Part shown: one piece after another, positions 7,511-17,063 of the stretch
How positions within the stretch are numbered: the stretch's first letter is position 1
Layout: each line of letters starts with the position of its first letter
Assembly (NCBI RefSeq): GCF_022690765.1
Contig: NZ_JALCZA010000041.1
Span: forward strand, 1-41,742
Origin: Anaeromyxobacter oryzisoli
Lineage (GTDB): Bacteria; Myxococcota; Myxococcia; Myxococcales; Anaeromyxobacteraceae
DNA length: 41,742 bases
Reading direction: 5' to 3'
The notes under the pieces: generated by a model
What the model saw: the letters and a program-made list of their open reading frames with translations, nothing else
Told to the model about the DNA's origin: nothing
Database searches by the model: none
Program-made: the position numbers and the translations under genes

Positions 7511-8851
7511 TTGGCGAACGTCCTCAAGTCGAAGCGCGTCCAGCTCCTCGCGTTGCTCTCCGTCTCCTCCGGGATGCCGCTCGGCTGGGTGTTCGTCACC
7601 TACCACTTCTTCCTGATCGGCCTCGGCGTGTCGAAGCCGATGGTGGGGGTCCTCTCCGGCGTCTCGATCGCGTGGACCGTCAAGTTCCTCTGGTCGCCCC
7701 TCGTCGATCGCTTCGCGCTGCGCTGGCCCGGCCGGCGGCGGAGCTGGGTCATCGCCATGCAGCTCGCGCTGGCCGCGACGTTCGGCGCGCTGGCGGCGTT
7801 CGCCTGGAAGGTCGTGGGGACGACCTCCGGGCTGGCGACGCCGGCCCTGGTCGCCGTCGGCGCGCTCGGGTTCCTCGTGGCGTTCTTCTCCGCCACGCAG
7901 GACATCGCGCTCGACGCCTACGCGGTCGAGGTCCTCCACCCCGACGAGCGGGAGACCGCGTCCGGCCTCCGCATCATGTGGTACCGGATCGGGATGCTCG
8001 TCGCCGGGGCGGCGGCGGTCTCGCTGTCCGATCACGTCCCCTGGCCCGTGCTCTTCCTCGGGATCGGGGCGATCTTCGCCGCGTTCGTCGTGGTGACCGC
8101 CGCGGCCCCCGAGCCGGAGCAGCCCGCCGCGCGCCCGCGCTCGCTCCGGAGCGCGGTCGTCGATCCGCTCCGGACCTACTTCCTCCGGTCCGACGCCATC
8201 CCCATCGCCCTGTTCCTGCTCTTCTACAAGTTCGGGGACAACATGGCGGGGACGATGGTCAACTACTTCCTCAAGGACCTCTGCTTCTCGAACACCGAGG
8301 CCGGGGCCGCGATCAAGACCATCGGGATCGTCGCCACCATCGTCGGCTCGCTCGCCGGCGCGGCGATGATGGTGAGGATGGGGCTCGGCCGCGCGCTGTG
8401 GGCGTTCGGGTTCCTGCAGGCGGGCGCGAACCTCCTGTACTCCGTCGCGGCGATGAGCCGCGCCGCCCCGCTCGACCTGCACCAGTGCGCCGCGCTCCCG
8501 GCGATCGACGCGGCGACGCGCCTGTGGGCGTACGCGTCGATCGCCTCGGAGCAGTGCGCGCAGGGGATGGCCAACGCGGCCCAGGCGGTCCTCCTGCTGC
8601 GGGTCTGCGACAAGCGCTACAGCGCGACGCAGTTCGCGCTCCTCTCCTCGCTGTTCGCGCTCGGGCGCTGGGCGGCGGGCTTGCCGAGCGGGTACCTCGC
8701 CCAGCAGCTCGGGTACCCGGTGTTCTTCGCGGCGTGCGCGACGGTGTTCGCGCTGCCGGGCTTCTTCTTCCTGCACCGCATCGCGCCCTTCTCGCAGCGC
8801 GAGGTGCTCGTCGCCGAGGCCGCGCCGCACCCGGGCGCGCCCCCCGCCTGA
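7511..8851 (+). CDS. AmpG-like MFS transporter (PAT family, muropeptide/peptidoglycan-fragment permease type)
   Basis: A 446-residue membrane protein with about twelve hydrophobic segments. It has the hallmarks of the AmpG/acetyl-CoA transporter branch of the major facilitator superfamily: SGMPLGWVFVTYHFFLI in helix 1, WTVKFLWSPLVDRF in the first cytoplasmic loop, and SATQDIALDAYAVEVL in helix 4 (the strongest signature). AmpG imports anhydro-muropeptides for cell-wall recycling and can influence beta-lactamase induction. The substrate here is inferred only from family. The start is a TTG at 7511 with no clear Shine-Dalgarno sequence. No ampC, ampR or other recycling gene is adjacent. Confidence 0.82.
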   Translation: MANVLKSKRVQLLALLSVSSGMPLGWVFVTYHFFLIGLGVSKPMVGVLSGVSIAWTVKFLWSPLVDRFALRWPGRRRSWVIAMQLALAATFGALAAFAWKVVGTTSGLATPALVAVGALGFLVAFFSATQDIALDAYAVEVLHPDERETASGLRIMWYRIGMLVAGAAAVSLSDHVPWPVLFLGIGAIFAAFVVVTAAAPEPEQPAARPRSLRSAVVDPLRTYFLRSDAIPIALFLLFYKFGDNMAGTMVNYFLKDLCFSNTEAGAAIKTIGIVATIVGSLAGAAMMVRMGLGRALWAFGFLQAGANLLYSVAAMSRAAPLDLHQCAALPAIDAATRLWAYASIASEQCAQGMANAAQAVLLLRVCDKRYSATQFALLSSLFALGRWAAGLPSGYLAQQLGYPVFFAACATVFALPGFFFLHRIAPFSQREVLVAEAAPHPGAPPA

Positions 8852-9013
8852 CGACGACGCCGCCCGCATCGAGCCGCTGCGGCGCACGCTCGACGCAAGC
8901 GGGAGGCGCCATGACGCCCGGGGGCGACTCCCGCTCACATCTCGCCACCGCGACGCACGCCGCACCGCGTCGATTTTCACGCCGCGCGCGGGTCGAGCGG
9001 ACGTAGGATGCTT

Positions 9014-9042
9014 GCTCCTCAAACAAGCTCTCAAGGAGGAGC
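9014..9042 (+). promoter_or_regulatory. Candidate leader hairpin that masks the Shine-Dalgarno sequence of the outer-membrane protein gene
   Basis: GCTCCTC (9014-9020) is perfectly complementary to GAGGAGC (9036-9042), which contains most of the Shine-Dalgarno sequence AAGGAGGA (9033-9040) of the gene starting at 9047. The loop is 15 nt. A 7-bp GC-rich stem could hide the ribosome-binding site. This is seen in sequence only; CTCC elements pairing with a strong SD can also occur by chance. Confidence 0.4.
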
Positions 9043-9046
9043 TCCC

Positions 9047-9631
9047 ATGCATCGCTCGCGTCACCTCGTCCTCGCCCTCGCCGCCGCCCTGGCGGCGGTC
9101 GCCCTCGCGCCCGCCCCCGCCCGCGCCCAGTCGCGGTACGGCCACGAGGGGCCCGGGGTGCTGGTCGGCGGGCTGGTCGGCTACGAGTCGGGCGACCTGG
9201 ACGGCCTCGCCCTGCGGCTCGACGCCGAGCTCGGCCTGCAGCGGCTCGCGCCCAGGCTCGTGCTCGACGGCGTCGGGTCCTTCGGCTACTCCCACCTGAC
9301 CTTCGACCACCCGGACTTCACCCAGAGCTTCGACCGCTTCGAGCTCGTGCCCGCCGCGCGCTTCCTCGTCCCGCTCGGCTCCGGGGTCGGCGTCTACGGT
9401 GACCTCGGCCTCGGCCTCTACTGGGGCCGTCTGCACACGACCGACTACTTCTACGGCTACCACGCCGACAACACCGACTTCGGGCTCGCGGCGCGGGTCG
9501 GCGTCGGCGGCTACGTCTGGGCCAGCAACAACGTCCGGCTGGGCATCGACCTCGCCGTCCACCCCTACGTCGGCGACTACGAGGACACCCCGTTCACCGC
9601 GATGTTCGCGATCATGTTCCGGACGAAGTAG
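9047..9631 (+). CDS. Small secreted outer-membrane beta-barrel-like protein
   Basis: A 194-residue protein with a clear Sec signal peptide: basic MHRSRH, a hydrophobic Ala/Leu/Val core, and an Ala-x-Ala cleavage site (ARA-QS) near residue 28. The mature part of about 166 residues is rich in Gly, Tyr and alternating hydrophobic residues (VGVYGDLGLGLYWGRLH, GLAARVGVGGYVWASNNV, GIDLAVHPYVGDYEDT), as in eight-stranded OmpX/OmpW-type barrels. The start is fixed by AAGGAGGA six bases upstream. I cannot name a function. The last 20 bp overlap the end of the convergent membrane-protein gene. Confidence 0.75.
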   Translation: MHRSRHLVLALAAALAAVALAPAPARAQSRYGHEGPGVLVGGLVGYESGDLDGLALRLDAELGLQRLAPRLVLDGVGSFGYSHLTFDHPDFTQSFDRFELVPAARFLVPLGSGVGVYGDLGLGLYWGRLHTTDYFYGYHADNTDFGLAARVGVGGYVWASNNVRLGIDLAVHPYVGDYEDTPFTAMFAIMFRTK

Positions 9632-11153
9632 CCGTCGAGCGCGCCGCGCCCGTCCCCTCCCCCGGCGCCGGCAGCGGCGCCGGGGCGAGCACGTCCACGG
9701 TGGCGCGCCGCTCCAGCACCCGCGCCGGCCAGAGCCCGTAGTCGCGCAGGGCCGCGTCGCCCGCCGCCTCGGCGCCGCGCACCCGGCACACCCGCAGCGC
9801 CTCGCGCGGGCGACCCGCCCAGAAGCGCACCGTCGGGTTCGCCCGGTGCGCGAGGCCGTACACGCGCGCCGGGAGGGCGCGCGCGCGGGCGGTCCAGGCC
9901 ACGTGCCACACCGCCGGCCAGACCGACCAGTAGTCTCCGGTGACGAGATCGCAGCGCGCCGCGAGCACGTCCTCGGTCCAGCGCCCCGCCACCCGGTCCA
10001 GATCTCCCCGGACGCGGGCGAGCGAGGGCGCCCCGGCCGCGGCGAGGGCCGCGATCGGCACGAGCACCACCCCGGTCACCACCGCCGCGCGCGCGACGCG
10101 CGCCGCCGCGGCGAGCGGCTCCGCCACGAGCGAGACCGCGGCGAGTTGGACGAGGACGGCCGCCGGCGCGAGGTACCGCCAGTGCCAGGCGTTGTCCCGC
10201 ACCCACGCCAGCGTCCCCGTGAAGAGCGCGTACGCGACCCCCGCCGCGACCAGGGCGAGGGCGCGGAGGAGCACCCCCCGGGCCCGGCCGCGCAGCGCTG
10301 GGAGCGCGAGCGCGGCGAGCCCGACAACCGCGACGAGCCCCGTGGCGGCCGGCAGCGCTCCCGACTCGCGCCAGGCGCGGCCGAACATCGTCCCCCAGGC
10401 CCGCGGCCACTCCGCCGCGGGGAGCACCCCGAGGGCGAGCCGGAGCGGCCGACCGGTGAGGATCGGGTAGAGCCGCAGCATCCCCTGCCCCGCGGCGAGC
10501 CCCGCGACGAGGAGCCCGGCGTCCACGGCGAGCCGCTCCGCAACGGTCCGGCGCGGCTCGCCCTCCGCGAGGTCCACCGCCGCCCGCGCCGCGGCGAGCG
10601 GCAGGAGCAGCAGCCCCGCCGCCGCGTTGACCCAGTGCGCGGCGACCACGACGAGGAGCCCCGCCCCCAGCCGCCCCGCGCTCCGGCGGCCGCCCGGCCC
10701 CGGCTCGGCGAACGCGAGGCCGCCCAGCGCGAGCGCCAGCGACAGGCCGTAGGGTTGATCGCCGAGGTACTCGAACGCCCACGACGACGGCCAGGAGAGG
10801 AGGAGGAGGGCCGCGGCGAGCGCGCCCGCGACGCGCCACTCGCGGCCGGCGAGGACGTGGCGGGCGAGCAGGACCACCGCGGAGAGCCCCGCGAGGACGA
10901 GCAGGAACCGCTGCACGAGCAGGTTCCAGAGCGGGTCGCGCACCGGGAGGGAGAGCAGCGGGACGAGCATCCCGTACCGCTCCTGATCCCAGTAGAACGG
11001 CGTCCAGCGCTGGAGCGCGACGAGGATCGGCACGATCGCGTCGCCGTGCTCGTGCGCGTGCATCCCGCCGAGATCGGCGAGCGCCGCGGCGACCGCGAGC
11101 GCCGCGAAGGTCGCGAGGGATCCGGCCCTCGCCCGCGCGATCCTGGAGAGCAC
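9612..11153 (-). CDS. Polytopic membrane protein, possibly GT-C-like, function unknown
   Basis: A 513-residue integral membrane protein with roughly ten to twelve hydrophobic segments and a soluble C-terminal domain of about 130 residues (from near residue 385, containing DLVTGDYWSVWPAVWH and VYGLAHRANPTVRFWAG). The first extracytoplasmic loop (DLGGMHAHEHGDAIVPIL, then FYWDQERYGMLVPLLSLP) is rich in acidic and His residues, and the overall plan of N-terminal loop, multispan core and C-terminal soluble part recalls GT-C glycosyltransferases. I do not see a decisive family motif. It lies downstream of nuoI on the same strand, separated by 106 bp with a hairpin, so it is probably a separate transcript. 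Confidence 0.6.
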   Translation of the reverse strand: MLSRIARARAGSLATFAALAVAAALADLGGMHAHEHGDAIVPILVALQRWTPFYWDQERYGMLVPLLSLPVRDPLWNLLVQRFLLVLAGLSAVVLLARHVLAGREWRVAGALAAALLLLSWPSSWAFEYLGDQPYGLSLALALGGLAFAEPGPGGRRSAGRLGAGLLVVVAAHWVNAAAGLLLLPLAAARAAVDLAEGEPRRTVAERLAVDAGLLVAGLAAGQGMLRLYPILTGRPLRLALGVLPAAEWPRAWGTMFGRAWRESGALPAATGLVAVVGLAALALPALRGRARGVLLRALALVAAGVAYALFTGTLAWVRDNAWHWRYLAPAAVLVQLAAVSLVAEPLAAAARVARAAVVTGVVLVPIAALAAAGAPSLARVRGDLDRVAGRWTEDVLAARCDLVTGDYWSVWPAVWHVAWTARARALPARVYGLAHRANPTVRFWAGRPREALRVCRVRGAEAAGDAALRDYGLWPARVLERRATVDVLAPAPLPAPGEGTGAARSTATSSGT

Positions 11154-11219
11154 GGCGTATCCCGGGCGCGCCGGACCGCCCGCAGGGCGCGGTCGAACCC
11201 GGCTCGCCGCGCGCGCCCG

Positions 11220-11245
11220 GGCCCGCGCTCGGGTGAGCGCGGGCC
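11220..11245 (-). terminator. Hairpin terminator candidate of the leftward nuo operon
   Basis: Perfect 11-bp arms GGCCCGCGCTC and GAGCGCGGGCC enclose a four-base loop. The hairpin sits just after the nuoI stop codon (complement 11260-11262) and before the next leftward gene. There is no U-tract; in this GC-rich genome a strong stem is the best available indicator of transcript end. Confidence 0.6.
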
Positions 11246-11259
11246 GGGGGCGGTCCTAC

Positions 11260-11979
11260 CTAGCGCTTCGCAGCCTCCGCCCGCTCCCGCGCCTCCTGGG
11301 CGAGGGCGCGGACCGAGAAGCCGGGCGTCTGGCTCGCCTCGTCGGTGGCCACCGACGGGAACGGCTTCGCCCGCGCGCGCATCTCCTCGAGCTTCTCGGG
11401 CGAGATGGAGGGCGAGCCGCGGCGCAGCCACGGATCGTACTGGTACGACACGGACGGCCCGCGGAGGAGCCGCTTCTGGTCCCAGATCTGGGCGGCGCGC
11501 TCGTACGACGGCGGCGTGTGCTCGCCCGAGTCCATCCGGATCGCGTCCTTGGGACACGCCTCGACGCAGAAGCCGCAGACGATGCAGCGCATCTCGTCGA
11601 TCACGAACTTGACCGGGTACTTCTCGATCGGATCGTCCGCGTACTCCCCGGCCTCGATGTAGATGCACTGGGCCGGGCACGCCGTGGCGCACATGTAGCA
11701 GGCGACGCAGCGCGGACGCCCGTCCTCGCGCGGCACGAGCCGGTGCAGCCCCCGGTAGCCGGGCGGGTACGGCGCCCGCTCCTCGGGGTACTGCAGCGTC
11801 ACGTTGTCCGAGTAGCCGAACCCCCCGCGCTTGCGGGCGAGGACGTCCGGGTTCCGGTCGCGCGAGAAGAACAGGTTCTTGAAGAAGTGCCGCGCGAGGT
11901 CGCCGAAGCCCCGGATGATCTCCGGGAAGTACATCGACTCGCGCAGGTCGGCGGGCTGGTTCTTGAGCGGGTAAGGCAT
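11260..11979 (-). CDS. nuoI: NADH-quinone oxidoreductase subunit I (NuoI, copy 1)
   Basis: The ferredoxin-like subunit of complex I that holds clusters N6a and N6b and links the peripheral arm to cluster N2. The 239-residue protein has two [4Fe-4S] motifs, C91-x2-C94-x2-C97-x3-C101-P and C132-x2-C135-x2-C138-x3-C142-P, both complete. An N-terminal amphipathic region ([13 protein letters not shown]) precedes them, and a 70-residue charged C-terminal extension ([28 protein letters not shown]) follows, absent from the short E. coli protein. It is the last gene of the leftward nuoABCDGHI operon, starting five bases after the nuoH stop. It differs clearly from the second NuoI at 22456. Confidence 0.95.
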   Translation of the reverse strand: MPYPLKNQPADLRESMYFPEIIRGFGDLARHFFKNLFFSRDRNPDVLARKRGGFGYSDNVTLQYPEERAPYPPGYRGLHRLVPREDGRPRCVACYMCATACPAQCIYIEAGEYADDPIEKYPVKFVIDEMRCIVCGFCVEACPKDAIRMDSGEHTPPSYERAAQIWDQKRLLRGPSVSYQYDPWLRRGSPSISPEKLEEMRARAKPFPSVATDEASQTPGFSVRALAQEARERAEAAKR

Positions 11980-11984
11980 GGTGG

Positions 11985-13370
11985 TCAGTGCCCCGCGACG
12001 ACGTGGGCGGCGCCGTGCCCTGCCTCCGGGGCAGGGGCGCGGCCGACCGCGACGGTGATGGCAGCGATGGCGACGATGGTGACGGCGCCGACGACGGCCA
12101 GGAGCTGCATGCTCGGATCGAGGAGGAGCACCAGGGCCGTCACGAAGACGTTCACCAACGCAGCGGGCAGCAGGATCTTCCAGCAGAGCTTCTGGATCTG
12201 GTCGAAGCGGAAGCGCGGGAGCAGCCAGCGCACCGTGAACTGCAGCCACATCATGAGCGTCATCTTGAAGATGAACGCGCCGGCGCCGACCGCGGCGAAC
12301 CAGAACGGCGAGAGGTTCGCCTGGAGCCACCCCTCGAAGAGGTACGGGTGCCAGCCGCCCAGGAAGACCGCGGTGAGGATGCCGGACAGGACGGCGACCT
12401 CGACGAACTCGGCGAGGAACATCAGGCCGAACTTCATGCCGGAGTACTCGATGAAGTAGCCGACGATCTCGCTCTCGCCCTCGGGCAGGTCGAACGGCGC
12501 GCGCTTCGTCTCGGCGAAGGCGCTCGCGAAGAAGACGAGGAACCCGACGGGCTGCAGGAGGATGCCGACGGCGGGGATCCCGCCGAAGACGGACTGCCCC
12601 TGCGCCACGACGATCTCGTTGAGCTGCAGCGACCGGTACGCGATCATCGATCCGACGAGGGAGAGGCCCAGCGACACCTCGTAGGAGATCATCTGCGAGG
12701 ACGCGCGGACGCCGCCGAGGAGCGCGAGCTTGTTGTTCGACGCCCACCCGGCGAGCGAGGTGCCGTAGACCGCCAGCGACGAGATCGCGAACAGGTAGAG
12801 GAGCCCGGCGTCGAGCCGCGCGATCTGCAGCCCGATGGGCTGGACGACGCCCGACGCGATCCGGCTGGCCAGGCCCGGGATCTGGCTCGGGTCGAGGTCC
12901 ATGCCGACGGGCACGATGGCGAAGAGCGCGAACACCGGCGCGAACGCCAGCGCGGGGGCGAGCTGGTACAGCAGCCGGGTGCGCCCGCGGGGCTCGACGC
13001 TCTCCTTGGTGAGCATCTTGAGGGCGTCGGCCGCGAGGAAGGGCACGCCGCCCAGCGCGGAGCCGAACACCTTGATGCGGTTCGCGCCGATGCGGTTCTG
13101 CATCATCGCCGACCACTTGCGCTCGGCGGTGGTGAGGAGCGCGCCCGAGGTCATGACCAGGACCAGGAGCAGGGTCACGATGTTCGCGACCGACGCGCCG
13201 AAGGAGATCGCGCCGGGGGAGACCACGCCGGGCGTGCCGGAGATCGCGTTCGCCAGGGCGTTGAAGCCCCAGCCGAGCCAGCCGGCGACCCAGTAGAACC
13301 CGGCGCTCAGGGCGATCAGGCCGGCGACCACGCCGGCGAAGAACAGGAGCATTCCAACGAAGCGGTTCAA
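11985..13370 (-). CDS. nuoH: NADH-quinone oxidoreductase subunit H (NuoH, copy 1)
   Basis: Membrane subunit at the junction between the arms, forming part of the quinone tunnel and the E-channel. The 461-residue protein is longer than E. coli NuoH (325): there are extra hydrophobic segments at the N-terminus and one helix plus a His-containing tail at the C-terminus. Conserved stretches include [37 protein letters not shown] and [18 protein letters not shown]. It is the only large membrane subunit of the leftward operon, since J, K, L, M and N are not in this transcript. It lies 12 bp downstream of nuoG. Confidence 0.95.
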   Translation of the reverse strand: MNRFVGMLLFFAGVVAGLIALSAGFYWVAGWLGWGFNALANAISGTPGVVSPGAISFGASVANIVTLLLVLVMTSGALLTTAERKWSAMMQNRIGANRIKVFGSALGGVPFLAADALKMLTKESVEPRGRTRLLYQLAPALAFAPVFALFAIVPVGMDLDPSQIPGLASRIASGVVQPIGLQIARLDAGLLYLFAISSLAVYGTSLAGWASNNKLALLGGVRASSQMISYEVSLGLSLVGSMIAYRSLQLNEIVVAQGQSVFGGIPAVGILLQPVGFLVFFASAFAETKRAPFDLPEGESEIVGYFIEYSGMKFGLMFLAEFVEVAVLSGILTAVFLGGWHPYLFEGWLQANLSPFWFAAVGAGAFIFKMTLMMWLQFTVRWLLPRFRFDQIQKLCWKILLPAALVNVFVTALVLLLDPSMQLLAVVGAVTIVAIAAITVAVGRAPAPEAGHGAAHVVAGH

Positions 13371-13382
13371 GGCGCCTCCCTG

Positions 13383-15134
13383 TTACCGGCTCCGCGCGAG
13401 CGCGCGGCGGTAATCCTCGCTGGTCTCCGACGGAACGCGATCGCGGTTCCCCGCGAGCCGACCGTCGACGGTGCCCGCGGCGAGCGGCACGATCCCGAAC
13501 CGCTTGCCGATCGAGGGCATCGAGTCCCACTGGAAGTCGCCGAGCGCGCCGGCCACCTTCGAGCCCAGGGTCCGGAACACTTCCTGCCCGGTGGCGAACG
13601 AGAGCTCGAGCCCGAGCGCCTGGCCGATCGCGGCCGCCAGCGCCCAGTGCGGGCGCGACTCGCCGCGCGGGTAGTACGCCAGCTCGAACCGCTGCGCGCG
13701 CCCCTCGAAGTTCACGAAGGTGCCGTCCGCCTCGGAGTGCGGCGAGGCCGGCAGCAGGATCGTCGCCGCGCGGGCGAAGGGCCCGTCGCCATAGGACTGC
13801 GCGACGAGCACCTCGAGCGCCTCGAGCTTCGCGACCGCCGCGGCGTCCGGGACCTCCGTCCCGACCGCCCAGAGCCCCTTCACCTGCCCACCCTGGACGC
13901 CGGCCACCAGGTCGGCGAAGGGCCGGAGCGCGATGCCGTAGGCCTGCGCGGCGAGCTCGAGCCCCTTGCGGTTGGGGTTCTCGTCGGCGCGCTTCAGGAA
14001 CTCGTCCTGCCAGCCGTCGGGGCGGCCGCCCACGTACGCGACCGAGATCCCGAGCCCCTCCTTCGCGACGTGACACGCCGCGAGGAGATCCTCGAGCGAC
14101 GCCACCGGCGAGAGGAGCACCGCGAGCGTGCCGGCCCGCGCCTGCGCGAAGAGGGCCTCGGCCGCCTGCTTCTCGGCGACCGCGCGCCCGACCACCTGCG
14201 CCTGCGCCCCGCGCCCGGTGCGCGCCGCGAGGGCGCGCCCGGTGTTCAGGTACTTGTAGCTGAGCCGGCCGTCGTCACACATCCACTCCTTGTTGACGGC
14301 CTCGTTCTCCCGCGGACGATACCGGTACGTCGTGTCGTTCAGGTAGTCGAGGAACGTGTTGCAGCCGCGCGCGCAGCCGGTGCAGACCGACCGGGCCGAG
14401 GACATGAACCAGACGCGGCCGCGGAACCGGAAGTCCGTGGAGGTGAGCGCGCCGACCGGGCAGACGTCCACCACGTTGCCCGCGTACTTCGAGACGAGCG
14501 GCTGGCCCGGGAACGTCGTGATGAAGCTCTCGTTGCCGCGCTCGGCGACGCCGAGCTGCGGCGCCTTCGCGACCTCGCGCATGAAGCGCACGCAGCGCGT
14601 GCAGAGGATGCAGCGCTCCTGGTCGAGCGTGACGGTGGGCCCGAGCGCGACCCGCTTCCCCTTCACGTTCTTCGGCACGTCGAGCCGCGACGGCTGCCGG
14701 TTGAACTTCATGTAGTAGTCCTGCAGCTTGCACTCGCCCGCCTGGTCGCAGATCGCGCAGTCGACCGGGTGGTTCAGGAGCAGGAACTCGAGCACCGCGC
14801 GCTGCTGGTCCTTGACGCGCGGCGTGTCCGTCTTGACGGCGACGCCCTCCGCGACCGGCATCTGGCAGGCCGGCATCAGCTTGCCCATCGGCGCGTTGGA
14901 CATCTCCACGAGGCACATCCGGCAGTTGGCCGCGATGCTGAGGCGCTTGTGGTAGCAGTAGAAGGGGATCTCGACCCCCACCGACTTCGCCGCCTCGATG
15001 ACGGTCGTGCCGGGCTTCACGACGACCTCGCGGCCGTCGATCGTCGCCGTCACGAACCCGGGGTTCTTGGGCGGCGGAGGCGGCGGCCTCGCCGCCGCGG
15101 GGGGTGGAACTGCAGGCTTCTTCTCGTCGGCCAT
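13383..15134 (-). CDS. nuoG: NADH-quinone oxidoreductase subunit G (NuoG), short form with N7-type cysteines
   Basis: The Fe-S subunit that carries electrons from the NADH module towards NuoI. In the 583-residue protein a Pro-rich N-terminal extension precedes the [2Fe-2S] ligands C60, C71, C74 and C90. N5 follows (H122, C126, C129, C135), then N4 (C175, C178, C181, C225), and then C251-x2-C254-x3-C258-x27-C286, exactly the pattern that binds the off-pathway cluster N7 in E. coli and Thermus. The rest (about 295-583) is a reduced molybdopterin-oxidoreductase-like domain; E. coli NuoG has 908 residues and Thermus Nqo3 783. It is the only nuoG in the window and could serve both complex I variants. 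Confidence 0.93.
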   Translation of the reverse strand: MADEKKPAVPPPAAARPPPPPPKNPGFVTATIDGREVVVKPGTTVIEAAKSVGVEIPFYCYHKRLSIAANCRMCLVEMSNAPMGKLMPACQMPVAEGVAVKTDTPRVKDQQRAVLEFLLLNHPVDCAICDQAGECKLQDYYMKFNRQPSRLDVPKNVKGKRVALGPTVTLDQERCILCTRCVRFMREVAKAPQLGVAERGNESFITTFPGQPLVSKYAGNVVDVCPVGALTSTDFRFRGRVWFMSSARSVCTGCARGCNTFLDYLNDTTYRYRPRENEAVNKEWMCDDGRLSYKYLNTGRALAARTGRGAQAQVVGRAVAEKQAAEALFAQARAGTLAVLLSPVASLEDLLAACHVAKEGLGISVAYVGGRPDGWQDEFLKRADENPNRKGLELAAQAYGIALRPFADLVAGVQGGQVKGLWAVGTEVPDAAAVAKLEALEVLVAQSYGDGPFARAATILLPASPHSEADGTFVNFEGRAQRFELAYYPRGESRPHWALAAAIGQALGLELSFATGQEVFRTLGSKVAGALGDFQWDSMPSIGKRFGIVPLAAGTVDGRLAGNRDRVPSETSEDYRRALARSR

Positions 15135-15168
15135 CGGAAAGGCTCCGTTCTCGCGAATCCGGGCGGGT

Positions 15169-16467
15169 CTACTGCTCGACCTCGCCGCCGATCATGTTGA
15201 TGGAGTCGTAGGTCGGGATGAGGTCGGCGAGCAGCGAGCCCTTGAGCATGTACGGGAGCCCCGCCACCATCGGCCACCCCGGCGCGCGGAGGCCGAGCTT
15301 GTACGGCCGGCCGCCCCCGTCGGACACGATGTAGAACCCGAGCTCGCCGTTCGCGGCCTCGGTGTACGAGTAGACCTCGCCGGCGGGGACCTTGATCCCC
15401 TCCATGACGAGCTTGAAGTGCGCCATCAGCCCCTCGATGGTCCCGTAGACGAGCGGCTTCGGGGGCAGCGCGTAGCGGAAGTCCCGGACGATGATGTCGC
15501 CCGGCTCCATCTGCGCGAAGCACTGGCGGATGATCTTGTCCGACTGGCGCATCTCCTCGATCCGCATCAGGTAGCGGTCGAAGTTGTCGCCGTTCGAGCC
15601 CACCGGGATGTCGAAGTCGAGCCGGTCGTAGACGAGGTACGGCGCCGCCTTGCGGATGTCGTACGGCTCGCCCGCCGCGCGCAGGCACGGCCCGGTGAAG
15701 CCGAGCTCGCACGCGAGCTCGCGGGACACCTTGCCGGTGCCGCGGGTGCGATCGATGAAGATCCGGTTCCGCGCGAGGAGCGCGTCGATCTCGTCCACGA
15801 GATCGCGCGTGCGATCGAGCGTCTTCGTCATCTTCTCGATCCACCCCTCCGGCACGTCGCGGGCGACGCCGCCGATCCGGGCGTAGTTCGAGGTGAGCCG
15901 CGCGCCGACGAGCTCCGCGAGCCGGTCGTAGATGAGGTCTCGGGCCTCGATGGCGTAGAGGAACACCGTCATCGCGCCGAGCTCCATCCCCATGGCGCCG
16001 ACGAGGGTGAGGTGGTCGCAGATGCGGTGCACCTCGCTGGTGATGACGCGGAGGTACTTCGCGCGATCCGGGATGTCGAGCCGGCAGAGCTTCTCGACGC
16101 CGAGCGCGAACCCCACGTTGTTCATGATCGACGAGACGTAGTTCAGGCGATCCGTGTACGGGAACACCTGCGTCCAGGTGCCGTTCTCGCAGCTCTTCTC
16201 GAAGCCGCGGTGCAGGTACCCGATGTCGATCTTCATCGCCTCGATGTTCTCGCCGTCCAGCTCGACGACGAGCCGGGTCACGCCGTGCGTGGCCGGGTGC
16301 GAGGGGCCCAAGTTGACCGTCATCCGCTTCCCGCGGAGCGGCGCTTCCAGCTCGCCGTCCGCCGGACCGGCAGCCGGCCCCCCGAGCTGCGGCGCAGACA
16401 GGCCGGCGCCGGCGCTGCCCGGCGTCGCCCGCGTGTCGATGCCTCCGACTCCCTTGCCTTCCGTCAC
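15169..16467 (-). CDS. nuoD: NADH-quinone oxidoreductase subunit D (NuoD, 49-kDa, copy 1)
   Basis: The hydrogenase-large-subunit homologue that forms the quinone-reduction site with NuoB. The 432-residue protein starts with a Gly/Ala/Pro-rich extension of about 45 residues not seen in the second copy. The core begins at NLGPSHPATHG, where the two His residues form the quinone-site loop, and IGYLHRGFEK follows. Later landmarks are EVHRICDHL, ARIGGVARDVPEG, GPCLRAAGEPYDIRK, and the C-terminal TYDSINMIGGEVEQ. It lies between nuoC and nuoG in the leftward operon. A complete, non-degenerate protein is predicted. Confidence 0.95.
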   Translation of the reverse strand: MTEGKGVGGIDTRATPGSAGAGLSAPQLGGPAAGPADGELEAPLRGKRMTVNLGPSHPATHGVTRLVVELDGENIEAMKIDIGYLHRGFEKSCENGTWTQVFPYTDRLNYVSSIMNNVGFALGVEKLCRLDIPDRAKYLRVITSEVHRICDHLTLVGAMGMELGAMTVFLYAIEARDLIYDRLAELVGARLTSNYARIGGVARDVPEGWIEKMTKTLDRTRDLVDEIDALLARNRIFIDRTRGTGKVSRELACELGFTGPCLRAAGEPYDIRKAAPYLVYDRLDFDIPVGSNGDNFDRYLMRIEEMRQSDKIIRQCFAQMEPGDIIVRDFRYALPPKPLVYGTIEGLMAHFKLVMEGIKVPAGEVYSYTEAANGELGFYIVSDGGGRPYKLGLRAPGWPMVAGLPYMLKGSLLADLIPTYDSINMIGGEVEQ

Positions 16468-16528
16468 CTGAGACCTCCGTGCGCGCCGAACCCGTCGAGG
16501 GGCGCGCGGGGAACGAGTGCCGTCCGCG

Positions 16529-17053
16529 CTAGTCGCGCGTCGCGGGCCCAGGCCCGCGGTAGATGTCCTTCACCTCGCGCTCCGGGACGAGGGGCTGGCG
16601 GGCGCGCAGCGGATAGTCCTTGCGCAGCGGGTGCCCGACGAACTCGTCGTACATGAACAGGCGGCGGAGGTCCGGGTGGCCGGTGAACCGGATCCCGTAC
16701 ATGTCGAAGCAGTACCGCTCGAACCAGTCCACGCCGCGCCACACCGACCAGACGGACGGCACCACGAGGTCGTCCTCGGGCACGCGCACGCGCAGGCGAA
16801 TCCGCCGGTTGGTGCTCGAGGAGTACAGGTTGTAGACGAGCTCGAAGCGCGGCTGCTGGCCGAGGTAGTCCACCGCGGTCACGTACGGCGCCATGTTGAA
16901 GCGGAGCTCGGGATCGTCCTTGAGCGCCTGGCAGACCTCGACGATGCGGTCCTTCTTCACGAACGCGCAGTCGTCGCCGCCCACGCCCTCGTAGGCGTCG
17001 GTCACCACGTCGGGGAAGCGCTGCACGAGCGCGTCGATCACGGCCTTGGACAT
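16529..17053 (-). CDS. nuoC: NADH-quinone oxidoreductase subunit C (NuoC, 30-kDa, copy 1)
   Basis: Peripheral-arm scaffold subunit contacting NuoD and NuoB. The 174-residue protein has the family signature WFERYCFDMYGIRFTGHPDLRRL and the C-terminal VGHPLRKDYPL. It is a separate gene here; in E. coli NuoC and NuoD are fused. Ten bases separate it from nuoB, and 61 bp separate it from nuoD. No cofactor residues are expected in this subunit. Confidence 0.94.
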   Translation of the reverse strand: MSKAVIDALVQRFPDVVTDAYEGVGGDDCAFVKKDRIVEVCQALKDDPELRFNMAPYVTAVDYLGQQPRFELVYNLYSSSTNRRIRLRVRVPEDDLVVPSVWSVWRGVDWFERYCFDMYGIRFTGHPDLRRLFMYDEFVGHPLRKDYPLRARQPLVPEREVKDIYRGPGPATRD

Positions 17054-17063
17054 GAGACCCTCT

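Noticed and set aside
5513..9562. Open frame of about 1350 codons on the minus strand opposite polX and the AmpG-like gene
   Set aside because: Same cause: no motif, biased composition, and the opposite strand holds clear PolX and AmpG signatures.
11988..15200. Open frame of about 1070 codons on the plus strand opposite nuoH and nuoG
   Set aside because: Antisense shadow of NuoH/NuoG whose cluster ligands and helices are unmistakable on the other strand.
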